The position numbers were made by a program, and so were the translations under genes. From contig BLSF01000139.1 of NCBI GenBank assembly GCA_012862575.1, forward strand, positions 1 to 39,392: a stretch of DNA of 39,392 bases. Reading direction: 5' to 3'. The notes beneath the pieces are model-generated. The model was not told the origin of the DNA. It worked only from the letters and a program-made list of their open reading frames with translations, and made no database searches. Source of the stretch: Parietichytrium sp. I65-24A. Taxonomy: Eukaryota > Sar > Bigyra > Thraustochytrida > Thraustochytriidae. Positions within the stretch are counted from its first letter, which is position 1; each line of letters begins with the position of its first letter. Positions 8,623-19,070 of the stretch are shown piece after piece.

Positions 8623-11600
8623 TGTCACACAATGGAACACAATGGCGCACACCAACAATCACCATGCTGTGTAGGTGAGTAGTGGAAATGCGTAGTACTC
8701 GTACCTTCTTGACCAGTCAGACAAACTCAAACTTTGAACTCGAGAGCGAAGAGGAAGTTGAAATGAGTTGAAGTTGACGAAGGCTTCTTTCTCTTCCTGC
8801 GTTAGTTAGGTCATGGCAATGCGAACGCGAATGCGAACATGAATGTAATTGATTGTGAATGCGAATGCGAAGAATTGTCATGGTCGTTGAGATTGTGAAC
8901 GCGAATGCGATGCGAACGTGAAGATTGTGGTTGTGAATGTGATTGTAATCGTATTGTGAACGTGAAGTGAATGGGAACGGCGAGAACGCGAGCGAGAGAG
9001 CTGTTTGCCAGACGGAGAGAGCGGGCCTCGGGCTCCTCGGATGGAGCGTGTTTCCCCGACTGACTTGATTCACGTGCTTTGAGGGTTGTCCATCGGATTC
9101 GCGGGGCAGTGCAAGTGATTGACTTTGAGATGAGGTTGACTACGAACGTCTCTTGCAACCCAACTTGAGCTACTGTTAGCTTGCTTGAATTCTGCAAACC
9201 AGCGAGGCGCTGATATGGATTCCAGGGTCGCTCAATTTTCGGAGTTGGGATGGTCGACGCCGAGAGCGCTGCCGCTATGGCCGGGCTGCCGCAACCGTTG
9301 CTTTGTACACGTTGTCGTGTTGACCCGCGAAGGACCTGTCCACTGTTTCGGAGCTCTCTGCCGGTGCGTTTCTCGAGTGGCCAATGCTGTGAAATTGAAT
9401 ATTCGCAGTGCGCTACGACACCGGGCATTGGGGACATGCCCGTGGTCCACGCCTTCTCCGTTCTCTCCGTTGCCGCCGTTCAGGAAAGCACCCCAACAAG
9501 TCAGAGCCTCCTGATTACATCACCGACGGCGAGTTCCGAGCAGACTACCTCCCCACATTCGTTTTCAGCGGCCATGTCAGGTGTCCCATGAAACTTGGCC
9601 AATTTTGTGTTGCGCAGGTCGTGCAAAAGTGCACTATTTAGCCCGAGCAACGTGCGGGAGATAGGCCCTCAAAGCATAAGGCCCGTTGGCCCGTTCCGGA
9701 GGCCATCATGGGTCATGGCCGAGTACCTTGCAAAATGGACCTTCAACGGTGGGATGAAACCATCGGAACCGGTGACGCCGAGAGTCAAGTTCATGTACCC
9801 CTTGTCTCTTCTCTTCTCTTCTCTTCTTATATTATTCATATGCTCATATGCTCCACGAAGAAAGGGGCCATGCAAGCCACGGGCTCATGGCGAAACACTT
9901 TTGCTGTTGACACTAGACCACCATGACTGTTCTGCTCATAATGATTTTTATTTGCAATTATTATCATTATTTAGTTGTTTGAATGAAGAGTGACTTACAT
10001 GTCAAGTCATTTATCTGCAAATTCTTTATCTTTGTTTCGATGTTCTCTTTAGTTTTTCAGTTTTTCTAATTTATAATGAATACCTTCATCGTGAACATCG
10101 TCAACAAGTGACTTGACTGTCGTCAATCAAAAAGAAGAAAGACCCGGAAAGGTCAATCAATCTTCTCATTCACCGAATTATCAAGCTTTTCACTATGTAT
10201 GCCTAAGCGTCTTTTGATCCCGCCAGAGCCCTATTTTAGTACTAAATTCATAGTAATAAATGCCGAGGCATACTGAGGATAAACTTTTGCTAAGTAATCC
10301 TATGTGCCAGGCCTTAGATCAAGGTGGGAGAATCTTATAGTGGCTCGTGTGCTGAGGAGGTCGGGAGAATCGGGGAAACCTTCTGAAGAAGGCTAATATG
10401 ACGTCATTCTAACAATATTCGCCATTATATATCTCTGGTGAGTAGTGGCGTCATTGGCTTGCAACCAGTCGTTGCAGTTCACAAAAGTAAAAAAAACAAC
10501 GAGATGTCGTTTCGTGAGAGTACTGAGTATCGTCGGCTAGCTAATCTAGTAGAACCCCGATAAACTCACACGGCTCGTGGAGTATCTTCCTGAGTCTCTC
10601 ACATGAACACCTGGTCCGTCTCATCAACCAGCTCGGATTTTTTTCTCTCGAAAATTCCTCTTACCTCCCTGGCGCTGACGGACTGCAAACGAACTTTGGA
10701 TCGACTACCCAAGCACCTAACCGGCGTACTACGCTTCCTTACCCGGCCAGTATTGATATCTAGCCAGAATAACTTATCGCTAGAGGACACTAGGAGGCTA
10801 TCTTCGTTTTCACAAACAATTTTTTCCTTGGGAGAGAAAAGAATTGCCAAGAAATCACGTGCAAAAAGATTGTGCAAAAAATGCAAAATAAAAGCCACGA
10901 GTGCTGAAAAGTGTGATGGCTTATTCACTCGATAATAGTTATTTTAGCCTTTCTGTGCGATCTATCTGGGAAAACAAACTTCTGAGCGTGCTCGAGCGTG
11001 CTATCGTTCATCATAGAGCCGGGGTAAGAGTGTCTGGAATCAGTTAGATTCTTTAAAAACTTTCACTAATTTGGGATCTTCGAAAGAAGTCCCTTCTTTT
11101 TTTCGCTCTTCTATCTTTTGAAACTTTTAATTAAATGTCTTAAAATTTCATAAACTACCCTCATTCTTTTCAATAGTCAATAAAGGTGAGTTGATTCGCA
11201 GCTGATCGTTGTTGTCAATGAATTGAAACTGATTTTCATTTATTTCAAGGAAAGCTCGCGGGAAAAAGAAGCGAAAGTTGTTTTTCCGAGAGGAAGACTC
11301 TTCTTCTCGCTATTTAAATTATTTCTTACGAACGCCATTGGTGAGATCGGAGAAACGCCGACTTGACTAGCCACAGAGTTAACACTTTTACCTCTTGCCT
11401 ACCCCGCCAGTCGACAGAATGGTGAGTAGTCTGTGACTACCTGATACGGTGGAAGTCAGCTGACGGGATTGTGAGGGGAGCTTCGATAGTTCCAGCGCCC
11501 TCTCATCTTCCCGGCCAGAATTTGTGAGCGGGAACAGCGGTCCTAATCCATAGATACATACATCACTAGCAAGCCGTTCCAAAAGGAGCTCAGAGGCTCA

Positions 11601-12219
11601 CGCTAGTGAACAGACTGTAAATCCATAAGCACTCCTACTCGACTACGGAAGAAAAGTCACCTGCAGGAAAAGGCGGAAGGTGGGGGAGAAAAAAGTTTTG
11701 TGTATCCTCTTCCCACCTTCTCCCCGACCAACAAATCACAACCACCAACTACCAATTACTGCTATCTCTATCTAGCTAGTAAAAGCAAGCTCTACGCTTA
11801 CCTCCTTCCTTTCCATCCAAAAGCCCCTCCCAGCCCCTTCTTTCTCCTTATCAGTCCTTCACTCTCTCCCTCTACCCGTCGCTCTTATATTCCCTTCCGC
11901 GCATCCCACTCACCCACACAGCCAACAACAACACACAAAAACCCCAAAGCGGGAGAAAAGCAAACGAAACACGGAAAGAAGAAGGAGAATTTCCCGACGC
12001 ACCGTTCCGCGCACGTGCGCAGCATCCCGCGTAGTCCCCTCATCACAAGCTCAGGCTCACTGACGGGCGGGGGACAGCAAACGAGGACCACTGTCGAGCG
12101 GAAGACAGACAGACGTACGTACGTACGCGGCGGGGTACGCGCGGACCTGCAAGAGGAAGGAGGAAGGAGGAAGGAGGTGTGTGACTGTGTAACTGTGGGA
12201 CTTGTGGGACTGTGGACAT
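8623..12219. other. Gene-poor stretch of 3.6 kb
   Basis: No gene is supported. Frames of 60-208 codons exist on both strands but lack motifs, start at non-ATG codons or overlap repeats. 9790-9830 holds a TCTTC-type repeat. 9950-11340 is AT-rich with many stops. 10599-10935 is open on both strands at once (about 110 codons each), with no recognisable product on either. 11700-12100 is CT- then CA-rich and probably belongs to the promoter or leader of the PX-domain gene; a palindromic ACGTACGT run lies at 12113-12127. Confidence 0.5.
8816..8975. repeat. Degenerate GAATGCGAA/GAACGTGA tandem repeat
   Basis: Variants of GAATGCGAA, GAACGCGAA, GTGAATGTG and GAACGTGAA recur along about 160 bases. No strict period holds. 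It is a degraded minisatellite with no coding value. Confidence 0.7.
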
Positions 12220-13548
12220 ATGGCGGCGTTGAATGGGCGCTGGCGTCTGCTGGAGAGCAGTGGTAAGGTGAAACGCGGGTCAGTGTCGGTGTTTTTGGAC
12301 GACGATCAGAGTATAGAAGTGGGCGATGGCGGCGTAATTGTGACTGGGAAAGATGCGATGAGCGTGCAAGCTGCGTTTGGACAGACTGGTGGCGCGTTTA
12401 AATGCTCGAGTGAAAAGGCGGACGAGCTGCGACTGGAGTACGGTTGCGAAGGAGGGAAAATCATTGATGAGAGACGGGTGTTTCAGAATGGAACAAGGCT
12501 CGAGCAGAAGCTGATGATGGTCCCGATGGACAGTGCGCGGCCGTTGATTGTGGAGAGGAGGTACTTTAGAAAACGAGGCAGCGGCTTGAGGTCACTCGCG
12601 GCCGTGTGGGTGCAGCTGATGGAACAGCAAAAGGTGCGCATACTTGGGTATCTGCTTGTCTCTCAGGTCGTTCTGCTGGGAGCCTTCCCTTCAAAGCTCT
12701 GGGGATCATTTGTTTGCGCGTTCCATGCCATTGCTCTCTGCCTCATCTTCTTTTGGTCACCCTCGCAACCGGACACCCCCACTATTTCAGTTCATGACTG
12801 CTCTGAGGGTTCGCTCACAGCAGTGGCCAAGCAGCTTGGATCTCCGCGCGACGAGGTGTCTAAAACTGCATCAGAGCTTTTGCCAGCGAGTCCACTGACG
12901 CCCGATCTCGCCCAACGCAAACTCAGCTTGATGTCCAAGTCTTCGTATGACCTTGTAAGAGATCAATCTTGTGACGCTCACGAAACGTCACGCTCACTGA
13001 AAAGGGCTGCCACTGTGGGTCCCCAGCTTTCCTCATCCTCAAACTCTTCGTTGCCCATCGCCTTTGCAACCCCTGTACAGCAGCCACGCCCGTTCGTCAG
13101 GGATGTTTTTGTCACCGTCTCCCGGGTAAGAACCCGAAAGAGCGGATTTACAAGCTTTTCTGAATTCGAGCTTACCATTCGCACGAATCCAACTCGCCGC
13201 GGAGAGGTTCCTCAGGAATGGACGGTGTGGCACCGCTACTCCAAAATTCAGGAATTTCACAAACTTTTGGAGGAGCTGCTGGAGACGAGTGAAAGTAAGC
13301 GCTCGCTATTCACCCGCATGGTACCCGCAATTCCAAAGCGCACCAAGAGCTCTCGTCTGCTGTCTTTCTCCCGGTCCAAGAAAAGCCAGGACGACCGATT
13401 ACAGAGGCGCCATGCTGGACTAGACGAATTCTTTGTTAGAATATTTGGCCCTGAAAGTGACGAAGAGACTCGTCGCTTTGCGCTGATGGATGAGCGTGTG
13501 CAGCGATTCCTCAACATCAACTCGAACGATGTTGACGAGTACCAGTAG
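12220..13548 (+). CDS. PX-domain membrane protein with lipocalin-like N-terminus
   Basis: 442 residues. The start is the ATG at 12220 (MAALNGRWRL); the frame reaches back to a TTG at 12202, which is unlikely. Residues 1-125 resemble a small lipid-binding beta barrel (opening NGRWRLLESS, alternating strands, ending LIVERRYFRK); this is a weak similarity. Two hydrophobic segments at about 139-157 and 163-183 suggest a membrane hairpin. A Ser/Thr-rich linker follows. Residues about 294-430 look like a PX phosphoinositide-binding domain: a VFVTVSRV strand, the basic WHRYSKIQEFHKLLEEL motif, a Pro-containing VPAIPKR loop, then the helix RRHAGLDEFFVRIF. The basic insert after the Pro loop (RLLSFSRSKKSQ) is long. 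It probably acts at endosomal, vacuolar or ER membrane contacts. The domain combination is unusual. Single exon; neighbour on the opposite strand is convergent. Confidence 0.78.
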   Translation: MAALNGRWRLLESSGKVKRGSVSVFLDDDQSIEVGDGGVIVTGKDAMSVQAAFGQTGGAFKCSSEKADELRLEYGCEGGKIIDERRVFQNGTRLEQKLMMVPMDSARPLIVERRYFRKRGSGLRSLAAVWVQLMEQQKVRILGYLLVSQVVLLGAFPSKLWGSFVCAFHAIALCLIFFWSPSQPDTPTISVHDCSEGSLTAVAKQLGSPRDEVSKTASELLPASPLTPDLAQRKLSLMSKSSYDLVRDQSCDAHETSRSLKRAATVGPQLSSSSNSSLPIAFATPVQQPRPFVRDVFVTVSRVRTRKSGFTSFSEFELTIRTNPTRRGEVPQEWTVWHRYSKIQEFHKLLEELLETSESKRSLFTRMVPAIPKRTKSSRLLSFSRSKKSQDDRLQRRHAGLDEFFVRIFGPESDEETRRFALMDERVQRFLNINSNDVDEYQ

Positions 13549-14385
13549 CCTTTTTAGCGGCTCTGCTCGGCTTTAGAGCGAGTAGACGACGTCTGATAGT
13601 CAGTTCCATACCTTCGTTATGCTTTTGATAATTGATTTATATGTTTTGCCATCCCGCCGCAATTCCTCTTGGAACGCGGCTTCTTTCGTTTTGAAGTAAA
13701 GGTGAACCCATTGGTGCGAAGAGCAGCGAGGAGAGGGAGAGGTGACAGCTGCTGGCCGTGGGTGTGGGGCTGGGGGTGCCAAGCGTTTGCTGGAGAGCTC
13801 GCGATGGTTCGGCGATCTGAAAGCTCCCTGCACATCCTTGGCTGATGCAAAAGTCACTTTTCTCGAAAGTGGATCCACTGCAGCCGAGGATGTAGTCGGC
13901 CACCGTGGAAATTAAGTATTCGGCGCGATAGGAGGTGCGTTTTCAAACATCTACGTGAGAGAGTCTTACTTGGGGAGAAAATGATTTTTACGAGGTAAAA
14001 GTCGGAGAGCAAGGGCGCCTACGTCAACTCGTGCAGTGCCCATGACGCATTGGAAGCTATTCGACATAAAAACGTCCAGACATCAAATTGTTTAGTGTCC
14101 ACCTATTAGTTTGTTGAAGAGCTATAATTCCTCAAGACTCGTTCTGAGCGAGGTGCACGTGCACGTGCACGTGCGAATCCTGGACGCCGTCACAGGCGAG
14201 CACATAGGGCGCCCTGCCCCTTTACGTCTGCGAATGAGAGTAGAAAGCTCAGCCGCAATTTACGTGCTCGCACCCGCACACAACAAAAACGTAACTCTTT
14301 TCTTGCAACAAAAGAGAAAAAAAATGCCAAGTAACCACAGGGCGAAAAGGCATGTACAAAGACAAAGGTCCCAGCACCAAAGCAA
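13549..14385. other. Intergenic region between convergent genes
   Basis: About 840 bases hold the 3' flanks of the PX gene and of the minus-strand coiled-coil gene. No gene is supported; the frames at 13600-13900 have no motif and overlap each other on the same strand. A perfect GTGCAC palindromic repeat lies at 14153-14174. Confidence 0.5.
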
Positions 14386-16416
14386 TTACGCAGATCTTTC
14401 CTGGATCAAATTCTCCCTCAACGCGCGGTTCAGATCTTCCAGCTCAGCGATGCGATCAAGCGCCTCGTCTAGGGTTTTGGGTGGTTCAAGTGTCGGCATT
14501 GAGCCAGTGGCACTTCTCCGCTGTTGGTTCGCCTCAGCCTTCTTCAGCTTGACTTCGAGAAACTGAATCTTCGTCTGGAGAATCTTCGTGATCTCTGATA
14601 GCTTGTTACAATCGCGCTGCAGCTTTTTATTATCCTCGTGTATTTCCTGCATTTCTTCTAGATTTTCTTGTCGCTCAGTGGTGAGATGCATCACTTGCCG
14701 CTGAAGGGCGACTGTCCTGCCCTTCAGGTCAAGGTTCTCGTTATCCAGATCCTCCAGCTCTTTCTCCAGCTCTTGTGCAGCGCGTTCCTGCTCAAGTTCC
14801 TCTTCCAGCTCGGCGATACGATCTTGGGAGTTTCCAAGTTCTTCTGTAAGCTGGGAGATGATCTGAACATATTTTGCGGTCATGGCCCTCGAAATTCGCT
14901 CCTCGGTGTCCTCCTGGTCTGCCTCATCTTGCTCGTCAGCCTCTTCGTCCTCGCTCTTTTCGGGTCCTTCGTTTACCCCTTCATCTTCCGAGAAAGCGCT
15001 GCCTTCCCTGTCACTGTGGGCGTCCACCTCCAAGTTTGTGACCCCTTGATCGTTGCCGTCGTCATCGTTGTTTAAGTCGCCTTCACTGTTTCCATCGTCG
15101 AAGCCGTCTGCGGCTGGCTGCCCCTCGCCGTTGCCAACATCCAAATCTTCCTCGTCATCTTCCTCGCCATCGTCATTGTCAGCATGTTCGTCGTGGTCAT
15201 CTTCCTGGGAGGAGTTGTCCTCCTCCTCCTCGCTAGGATTCGAGCCGGACTGATTGTCGTTGACGAAGGCTGGATCGTAAGCGTTCTCGTCCTTCTCCTC
15301 TCCGTCGGAAGCAAAGCTGCCTCTCTTGCTGCTGCCGTCAGTGTCAGCGTTTACGTCAGCGTCGGCGTCGGCGGAGCGCTTGGACTCCTTTTCCTCCTCA
15401 GATGCGAGAGAGATGTCTCTGTTTTTCTTTTTGCGGCTCCGTTCACTCTGGCCTTTCGACGCCTGCGAATGCGAGAGTGAACTTTTCTCACTCTTCTCAC
15501 TCTTCCGAAGCTGGTCTTCGTAAAGCGAGGGCGGAAGCTCGTCATCTTCGGCGTTGCTGGGAAACTGAAAGTACGGCGTGGCGTTTGAGCTGTACGCCTG
15601 ATACCCGTTTACGTCTTGCCCGTTTCGGTTGCCGCTGGTGGGACCGAGTCCCTGATGGGAGTGAATCCTCGGTCCAGACTGAGAGGGGGCGCGGCTGTCA
15701 AAGTACTCAGCCTCTCCCTCTCCAGAGGCGGAATAAGGTGAGCTGCCGATATTGTTACCAAAGACGACGGGGTCCAAGACCTCGCGTTCGTAGTTGTGCG
15801 GCGGGCGTTTCATGCCTCTGGGAACGATGCTGACCTTGTACTTGCTGAACAGCGGATTGGCCGGCTTTGGAGCCTTTGCTGGCTGGTGCATTGCACTCAG
15901 CTCCGCGGCATTCCTCACTACTCGAGGCTGGGCCGCAGCGAGCTCCTCCAGGCCGTCGTGTGCGCTTTGGAGAGTGGAGGAGGCGCGGTCCGACCGCTTG
16001 GCATCGCCATTCCCCGCGAACAGCAGCGCCCTGTAATGTTCCGCGATTGCGTCCTTCGTCCTGGGCGATGGCGACCCCGCGGCGCTATTTCCAATCCCGT
16101 GCCCATCGCTACGACCAAGTCCAAGACCGCCTCCGTGGCCGAAGCCATTGCCAAGGCCGTGGCTGAGCCCAGCCGGAGCCCTGAGCAGCAGCGACTCTGC
16201 GGCGAGAGCGTTTCCCATGCCGACATTCGCGGAGGAGGCGATGGTGCCGGTCTCCCATGCATCGGGTCGCTCCAAGATGCGCTTCGTGTGTCTATTCAGC
16301 AAATTCACCGGCACTTTGTCCCTGCCTGACTGGCTGTGCGCCGACGACGAGCTCATCTTTAGCCTGCCCGGGCCACCGTCCGCGTACCTTTGCTGGTACC
16401 GCCACCCGTCTTCCAT
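14386..16416 (-). CDS. Acidic, low-complexity protein with C-terminal coiled coil
   Basis: 676 residues. The start is the ATG at 16416; the preceding in-frame GTG is ignored. Layout: a Gly/Ser-rich N-terminal half including a Gly/His-rich patch; a short, better-structured stretch (PANPLFSKYKVSIVPRGMKRPP) near residues 185-210; a basic Ser/Lys patch (RSRKKKNRD); a long Glu/Asp-rich region at about 335-500; and a coiled coil from about 505 to the end, with heptad-like Leu/Ile spacing (QDRIAELEEELEQER, ENLDLKGRTVALQRQVMHL). No known domain is recognised. A cytoskeletal, centrosomal or scaffold role is the usual reading for such architecture, but is inference. Single exon. Confidence 0.75.
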   Translation of the reverse strand: MEDGWRYQQRYADGGPGRLKMSSSSAHSQSGRDKVPVNLLNRHTKRILERPDAWETGTIASSANVGMGNALAAESLLLRAPAGLSHGLGNGFGHGGGLGLGRSDGHGIGNSAAGSPSPRTKDAIAEHYRALLFAGNGDAKRSDRASSTLQSAHDGLEELAAAQPRVVRNAAELSAMHQPAKAPKPANPLFSKYKVSIVPRGMKRPPHNYEREVLDPVVFGNNIGSSPYSASGEGEAEYFDSRAPSQSGPRIHSHQGLGPTSGNRNGQDVNGYQAYSSNATPYFQFPSNAEDDELPPSLYEDQLRKSEKSEKSSLSHSQASKGQSERSRKKKNRDISLASEEEKESKRSADADADVNADTDGSSKRGSFASDGEEKDENAYDPAFVNDNQSGSNPSEEEEDNSSQEDDHDEHADNDDGEEDDEEDLDVGNGEGQPAADGFDDGNSEGDLNNDDDGNDQGVTNLEVDAHSDREGSAFSEDEGVNEGPEKSEDEEADEQDEADQEDTEERISRAMTAKYVQIISQLTEELGNSQDRIAELEEELEQERAAQELEKELEDLDNENLDLKGRTVALQRQVMHLTTERQENLEEMQEIHEDNKKLQRDCNKLSEITKILQTKIQFLEVKLKKAEANQQRRSATGSMPTLEPPKTLDEALDRIAELEDLNRALRENLIQERSA

Positions 16417-18200
16417 CACTCCTGTTACTCCTGTTGCTCCTGTCGCTCTTGTCTCGCTCTTGTCTCTCTGTGAGTGCGTGAAACCTGGACGACGTCGAGG
16501 AATGTCGAGGACGTGAAAGTGAAAGGTGAAACTATGTGTTCACTGAAGATGGTGAAAAGAAGACAGGTGGAGAGAGATGGTGCAGAGCGGAAAAGGAATG
16601 TAAAGGACGGCGGCGTGTGCTTTGATTCACAGTCAAGTGGACGGAGAATGTAACTCCTTCAAGTCAATTGTCAATTGTCAAGCAGCAACCAGCGACCAGC
16701 AAGCATTCGTTGCGAGGAAGAACATGGTGAAAACGCTTGTGTTGTACATTTTGTAGAAATAGAAAAACAGGAATTCTAATTACACCAAGGGTCATTCACG
16801 GGTCGCAGTGCATTTATTTACCAATGTGACATCTTCTGATTCTGAATTTTGAATTCAAATGGGAAACATTTTTCAACAAACTTGGACGAGCCTTCTTCTT
16901 TTTTGTTGACCTTGGTGTCTTCTTTGTTGCTTTCGTCTTTCGTTTTCTGTCTTTTGTCACTTGATGTGTTCAATGAATGAGTGCATGAGTGAGTGAATGA
17001 GTGAAGGAGTGAAGGAGTGAGAGTACTAGTGCCCACTACTGCGTAGCTACGCCACTGTCTACGCTGTGCAAAAGGAAAATGTAACGCTTTGTGGACTAGT
17101 ACCACCTACTACTTCGATTTTAATTAAAGTCTACTAGCTTGTTAGCTAAAGTATATCGCCATTAATAGGTACTACAAGTGTGCGCAATAGTTTAGTTAAG
17201 TCGACAGCTTAGGGCGGCTTCTAATCGAGGATGTAGTCTCGAGACTCGAGAGTCTTATTGTGAGGCGCTATAAAAATGGGTGAGAGTGCAGGTAGTGAGG
17301 GTGTGCATCTAGCGGGCGTTACTTTGTAGTAGAGGGGAGTAGTGGGTAACTAGTGAAGTGCTAGTTTGCTGGTGATAGGCGAGAGTCCCTGTCGAAAAAT
17401 TTCTTTCCCAAAAATAGGTTATTCACAGTCAACAAACATACACCGAATTCAAAATAAAACTTGACGAGTGGCGGGCTCAAATGGGATGATAGGATGTCTG
17501 AATCTGCGATGAGGAACCGGCAGCACTAATAAACAGACTGTCAAATGCCGCGACCGTGGGAGTTCGGCGTTCATCTTTATTGTCCAACGGATCGCGTTCT
17601 CTGCTAACAGTAAATGCAGATTAACTTATGCAGATTCAGATAAATGCAGCACAGAAGAGAAACGCCTGTTACGTGCCATGGGGCCAACGTTACGAAAAGC
17701 CAGGTCTTACTCCCTATCTACCCTCCAGCAGTAGGCCTCCGCCTCCAAGAGAGCGGAACACCCCTCCGTTACGCGCTTACGGGATATAAAACGTATTTTT
17801 CAAGTAACAAACGTTCCCCTTCACGTCACATCTTTCATTTCACGTAACAAAAGCTTTGACGTGACTACGTCGTTGCTAAACAAACCTACATTTTTACGTA
17901 ACGTGGATCCCAAACACGTCACTCTGACGGTCCGTCTTCCCCTCCAGCGCTCCTCTCCGCCATAGATTTCCCGCCACTCTTACCCTACACCTATACATTA
18001 CCCTAATCCCACCCCCTGCCCGCAGCCCAGCGCCGCACCAACCACGCACTTGTCCTCGCGCACCCCTTCCCCCAAGTACACACCCGCAGGTACGATCTGA
18101 ACCCTACCCGTATTTCCTATCACCCTTAGGCGAAGCGCCGTAGGGCCAGCGAGGACGGACAGACAGACAAGACACACAGGAGTACATTGAAGTGGGAAGG
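16417..18200. other. Intergenic region with promoter-like elements
   Basis: No gene is supported. 16975-17020 is a GAGTGAATGAGTGAAGGA-type repeat. A TATAAAAA lies at 17269-17276, next to a CTCGAGACTCGAGAG palindrome, but no recognisable gene follows it. From about 17670 to 17925 the sequence is dense in ACGT cores (listed separately) and becomes C-rich toward the bL34 gene. Confidence 0.45.
17788..17925 (+). promoter_or_regulatory. Cluster of ACGT-core motifs upstream of the bL34 gene
   Basis: About nine ACGT cores fall within roughly 135 bases, including CACGTCAC twice, CACGTAAC, GACGTGAC, TACGTCG and TACGTAACGTGG. Chance would give less than one. CACGTCA/TGACGTG is the core bound by bZIP (CRE, G-box type) factors in other eukaryotes. 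The cluster ends about 275 bases before the ATG of the bL34 gene. A regulatory role is inference from motif density and position. Confidence 0.5.
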
Positions 18201-18731
18201 ATGCTGCGCACATCGTTGCAAGTAGCGTCGCGTACGGGATTGCTAGGCCGCGGAGGGGTGTCCCCGCTGGTGGCGGCAGGTGTCCGCGAGGACACATTCA
18301 AAGTCGCGCGAAGATGCGTTCGCGGAATGGCGTGCTCGGCGCAGCAGCAGCAGCAGCAGCAGCATCAAGAACAGGCGCCTCTCCAACTTGAACTCCATCT
18401 CCATCTTTGGGACAATGGGCAAAAGGATCTCCTCATGAATAATGATGAGCTCAATGCGAACGCAGCAGCGAACAACGCGAACGACGCGAACAATGCGAAC
18501 AATGCGATCGCGCAGACGGCCGAGCTGCTGAGAGCGTTGTCGCTGATAGCAGAGCCAGCGCAGGAGACGGCGGAAGGCTTGCCGCTGTTCGAGATGCCAA
18601 AGAGAGAGTACATTCCGAGCTTCTGGAAACGCAAGAAGAAGCATGGGTTCCTCAAGAGACTGTCCAAGACTGGCGGCAGGAATGTCATCAACCGAAGAAG
18701 GAACAAAGGCCGCCGGAGGATCGCTGTGTGA
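18201..18731 (+). CDS. MRPL34: Mitochondrial (or plastid) large-subunit ribosomal protein bL34
   Basis: 176 residues. The C-terminal 46 or so residues form a full bL34 domain: KREYIPSFWKRKKKHGFLKR, then TGGRNVINRRRNKGRRR at the end, the family's signature of an N-terminal K-R-x-Y-x-P-S motif and a closing Arg-rich helix. bL34 sits near the exit of the large ribosomal subunit. The N-terminus (MLRTSLQVASRTGLLGRGG) is rich in Arg, Ser and Leu and poor in acidic residues, as in an organelle transit peptide. Between them lie a CAG-encoded Gln run (QQQQQQQHQ), a His/Leu stretch and an Asn/Ala-rich low-complexity block. The start is the ATG at 18201; an in-frame GTG at 18192 is ignored. Bacterial homologues are about 45 residues, so three quarters of this protein is extension. 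Mitochondrial is likelier than plastid targeting but not proven. Confidence 0.9.
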   Translation: MLRTSLQVASRTGLLGRGGVSPLVAAGVREDTFKVARRCVRGMACSAQQQQQQQHQEQAPLQLELHLHLWDNGQKDLLMNNDELNANAAANNANDANNANNAIAQTAELLRALSLIAEPAQETAEGLPLFEMPKREYIPSFWKRKKKHGFLKRLSKTGGRNVINRRRNKGRRRIAV

Positions 18732-19070
18732 AGTATTGATTTGTTTCTTGATTGGAGGTGGGAAATTCGTTTGAAAGAACAAGGGCGACTCGATGCGGCT
18801 CGATGCGAACGATGCAAGGCTGATGCGATGGTGGTGCAGATGAGACGATGCGGTTGCTGGATAGTCGTCAGCGAGGAGAGGCCTGGGGAGAGAGATAGTG
18901 GGATAGAGAGTGGAGGATCTTTTGGGACGCCTTGATTTGCTGTTTTGGCGATGCATAAACGCGTGCATGTGCACCTCTTTTTTCGGTGTGTTTATCGTGA
19001 GGAGCTAAACTAACTATAAGCAAGACAAAATAGAACAAAGCAAAACAAATATGAGGAGTTCGTCTACTTG
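18732..19070. other. Intergenic region between convergent genes
   Basis: 339 bases of shared 3' flank with no gene, no tRNA-like cloverleaf and no clear repeat. Several ATGCGA/CGATGC words recur (about 18790-18850). Confidence 0.5.

Noticed and set aside
8811-9437. 208-codon minus-strand frame
   Set aside because: Low-complexity, His/Ser/Thr-rich translation over a degraded repeat, no motif.
10300-10330. Resemblance of GGCCTTAGATCAAGG to part of a U2 snRNA 5' end
   Set aside because: Only a few bases agree, the known U2 opening is not present and the following sequence does not match.
11700-12266. 188-codon plus-strand frame ahead of the PX gene
   Set aside because: Composition follows CT- and CA-rich leader DNA; it lacks any motif and overlaps the PX coding start in another frame.
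17269-17276. TATAAAAA as a promoter
   Set aside because: No recognisable gene begins within a sensible distance; kept only as a note in the intergenic entry.
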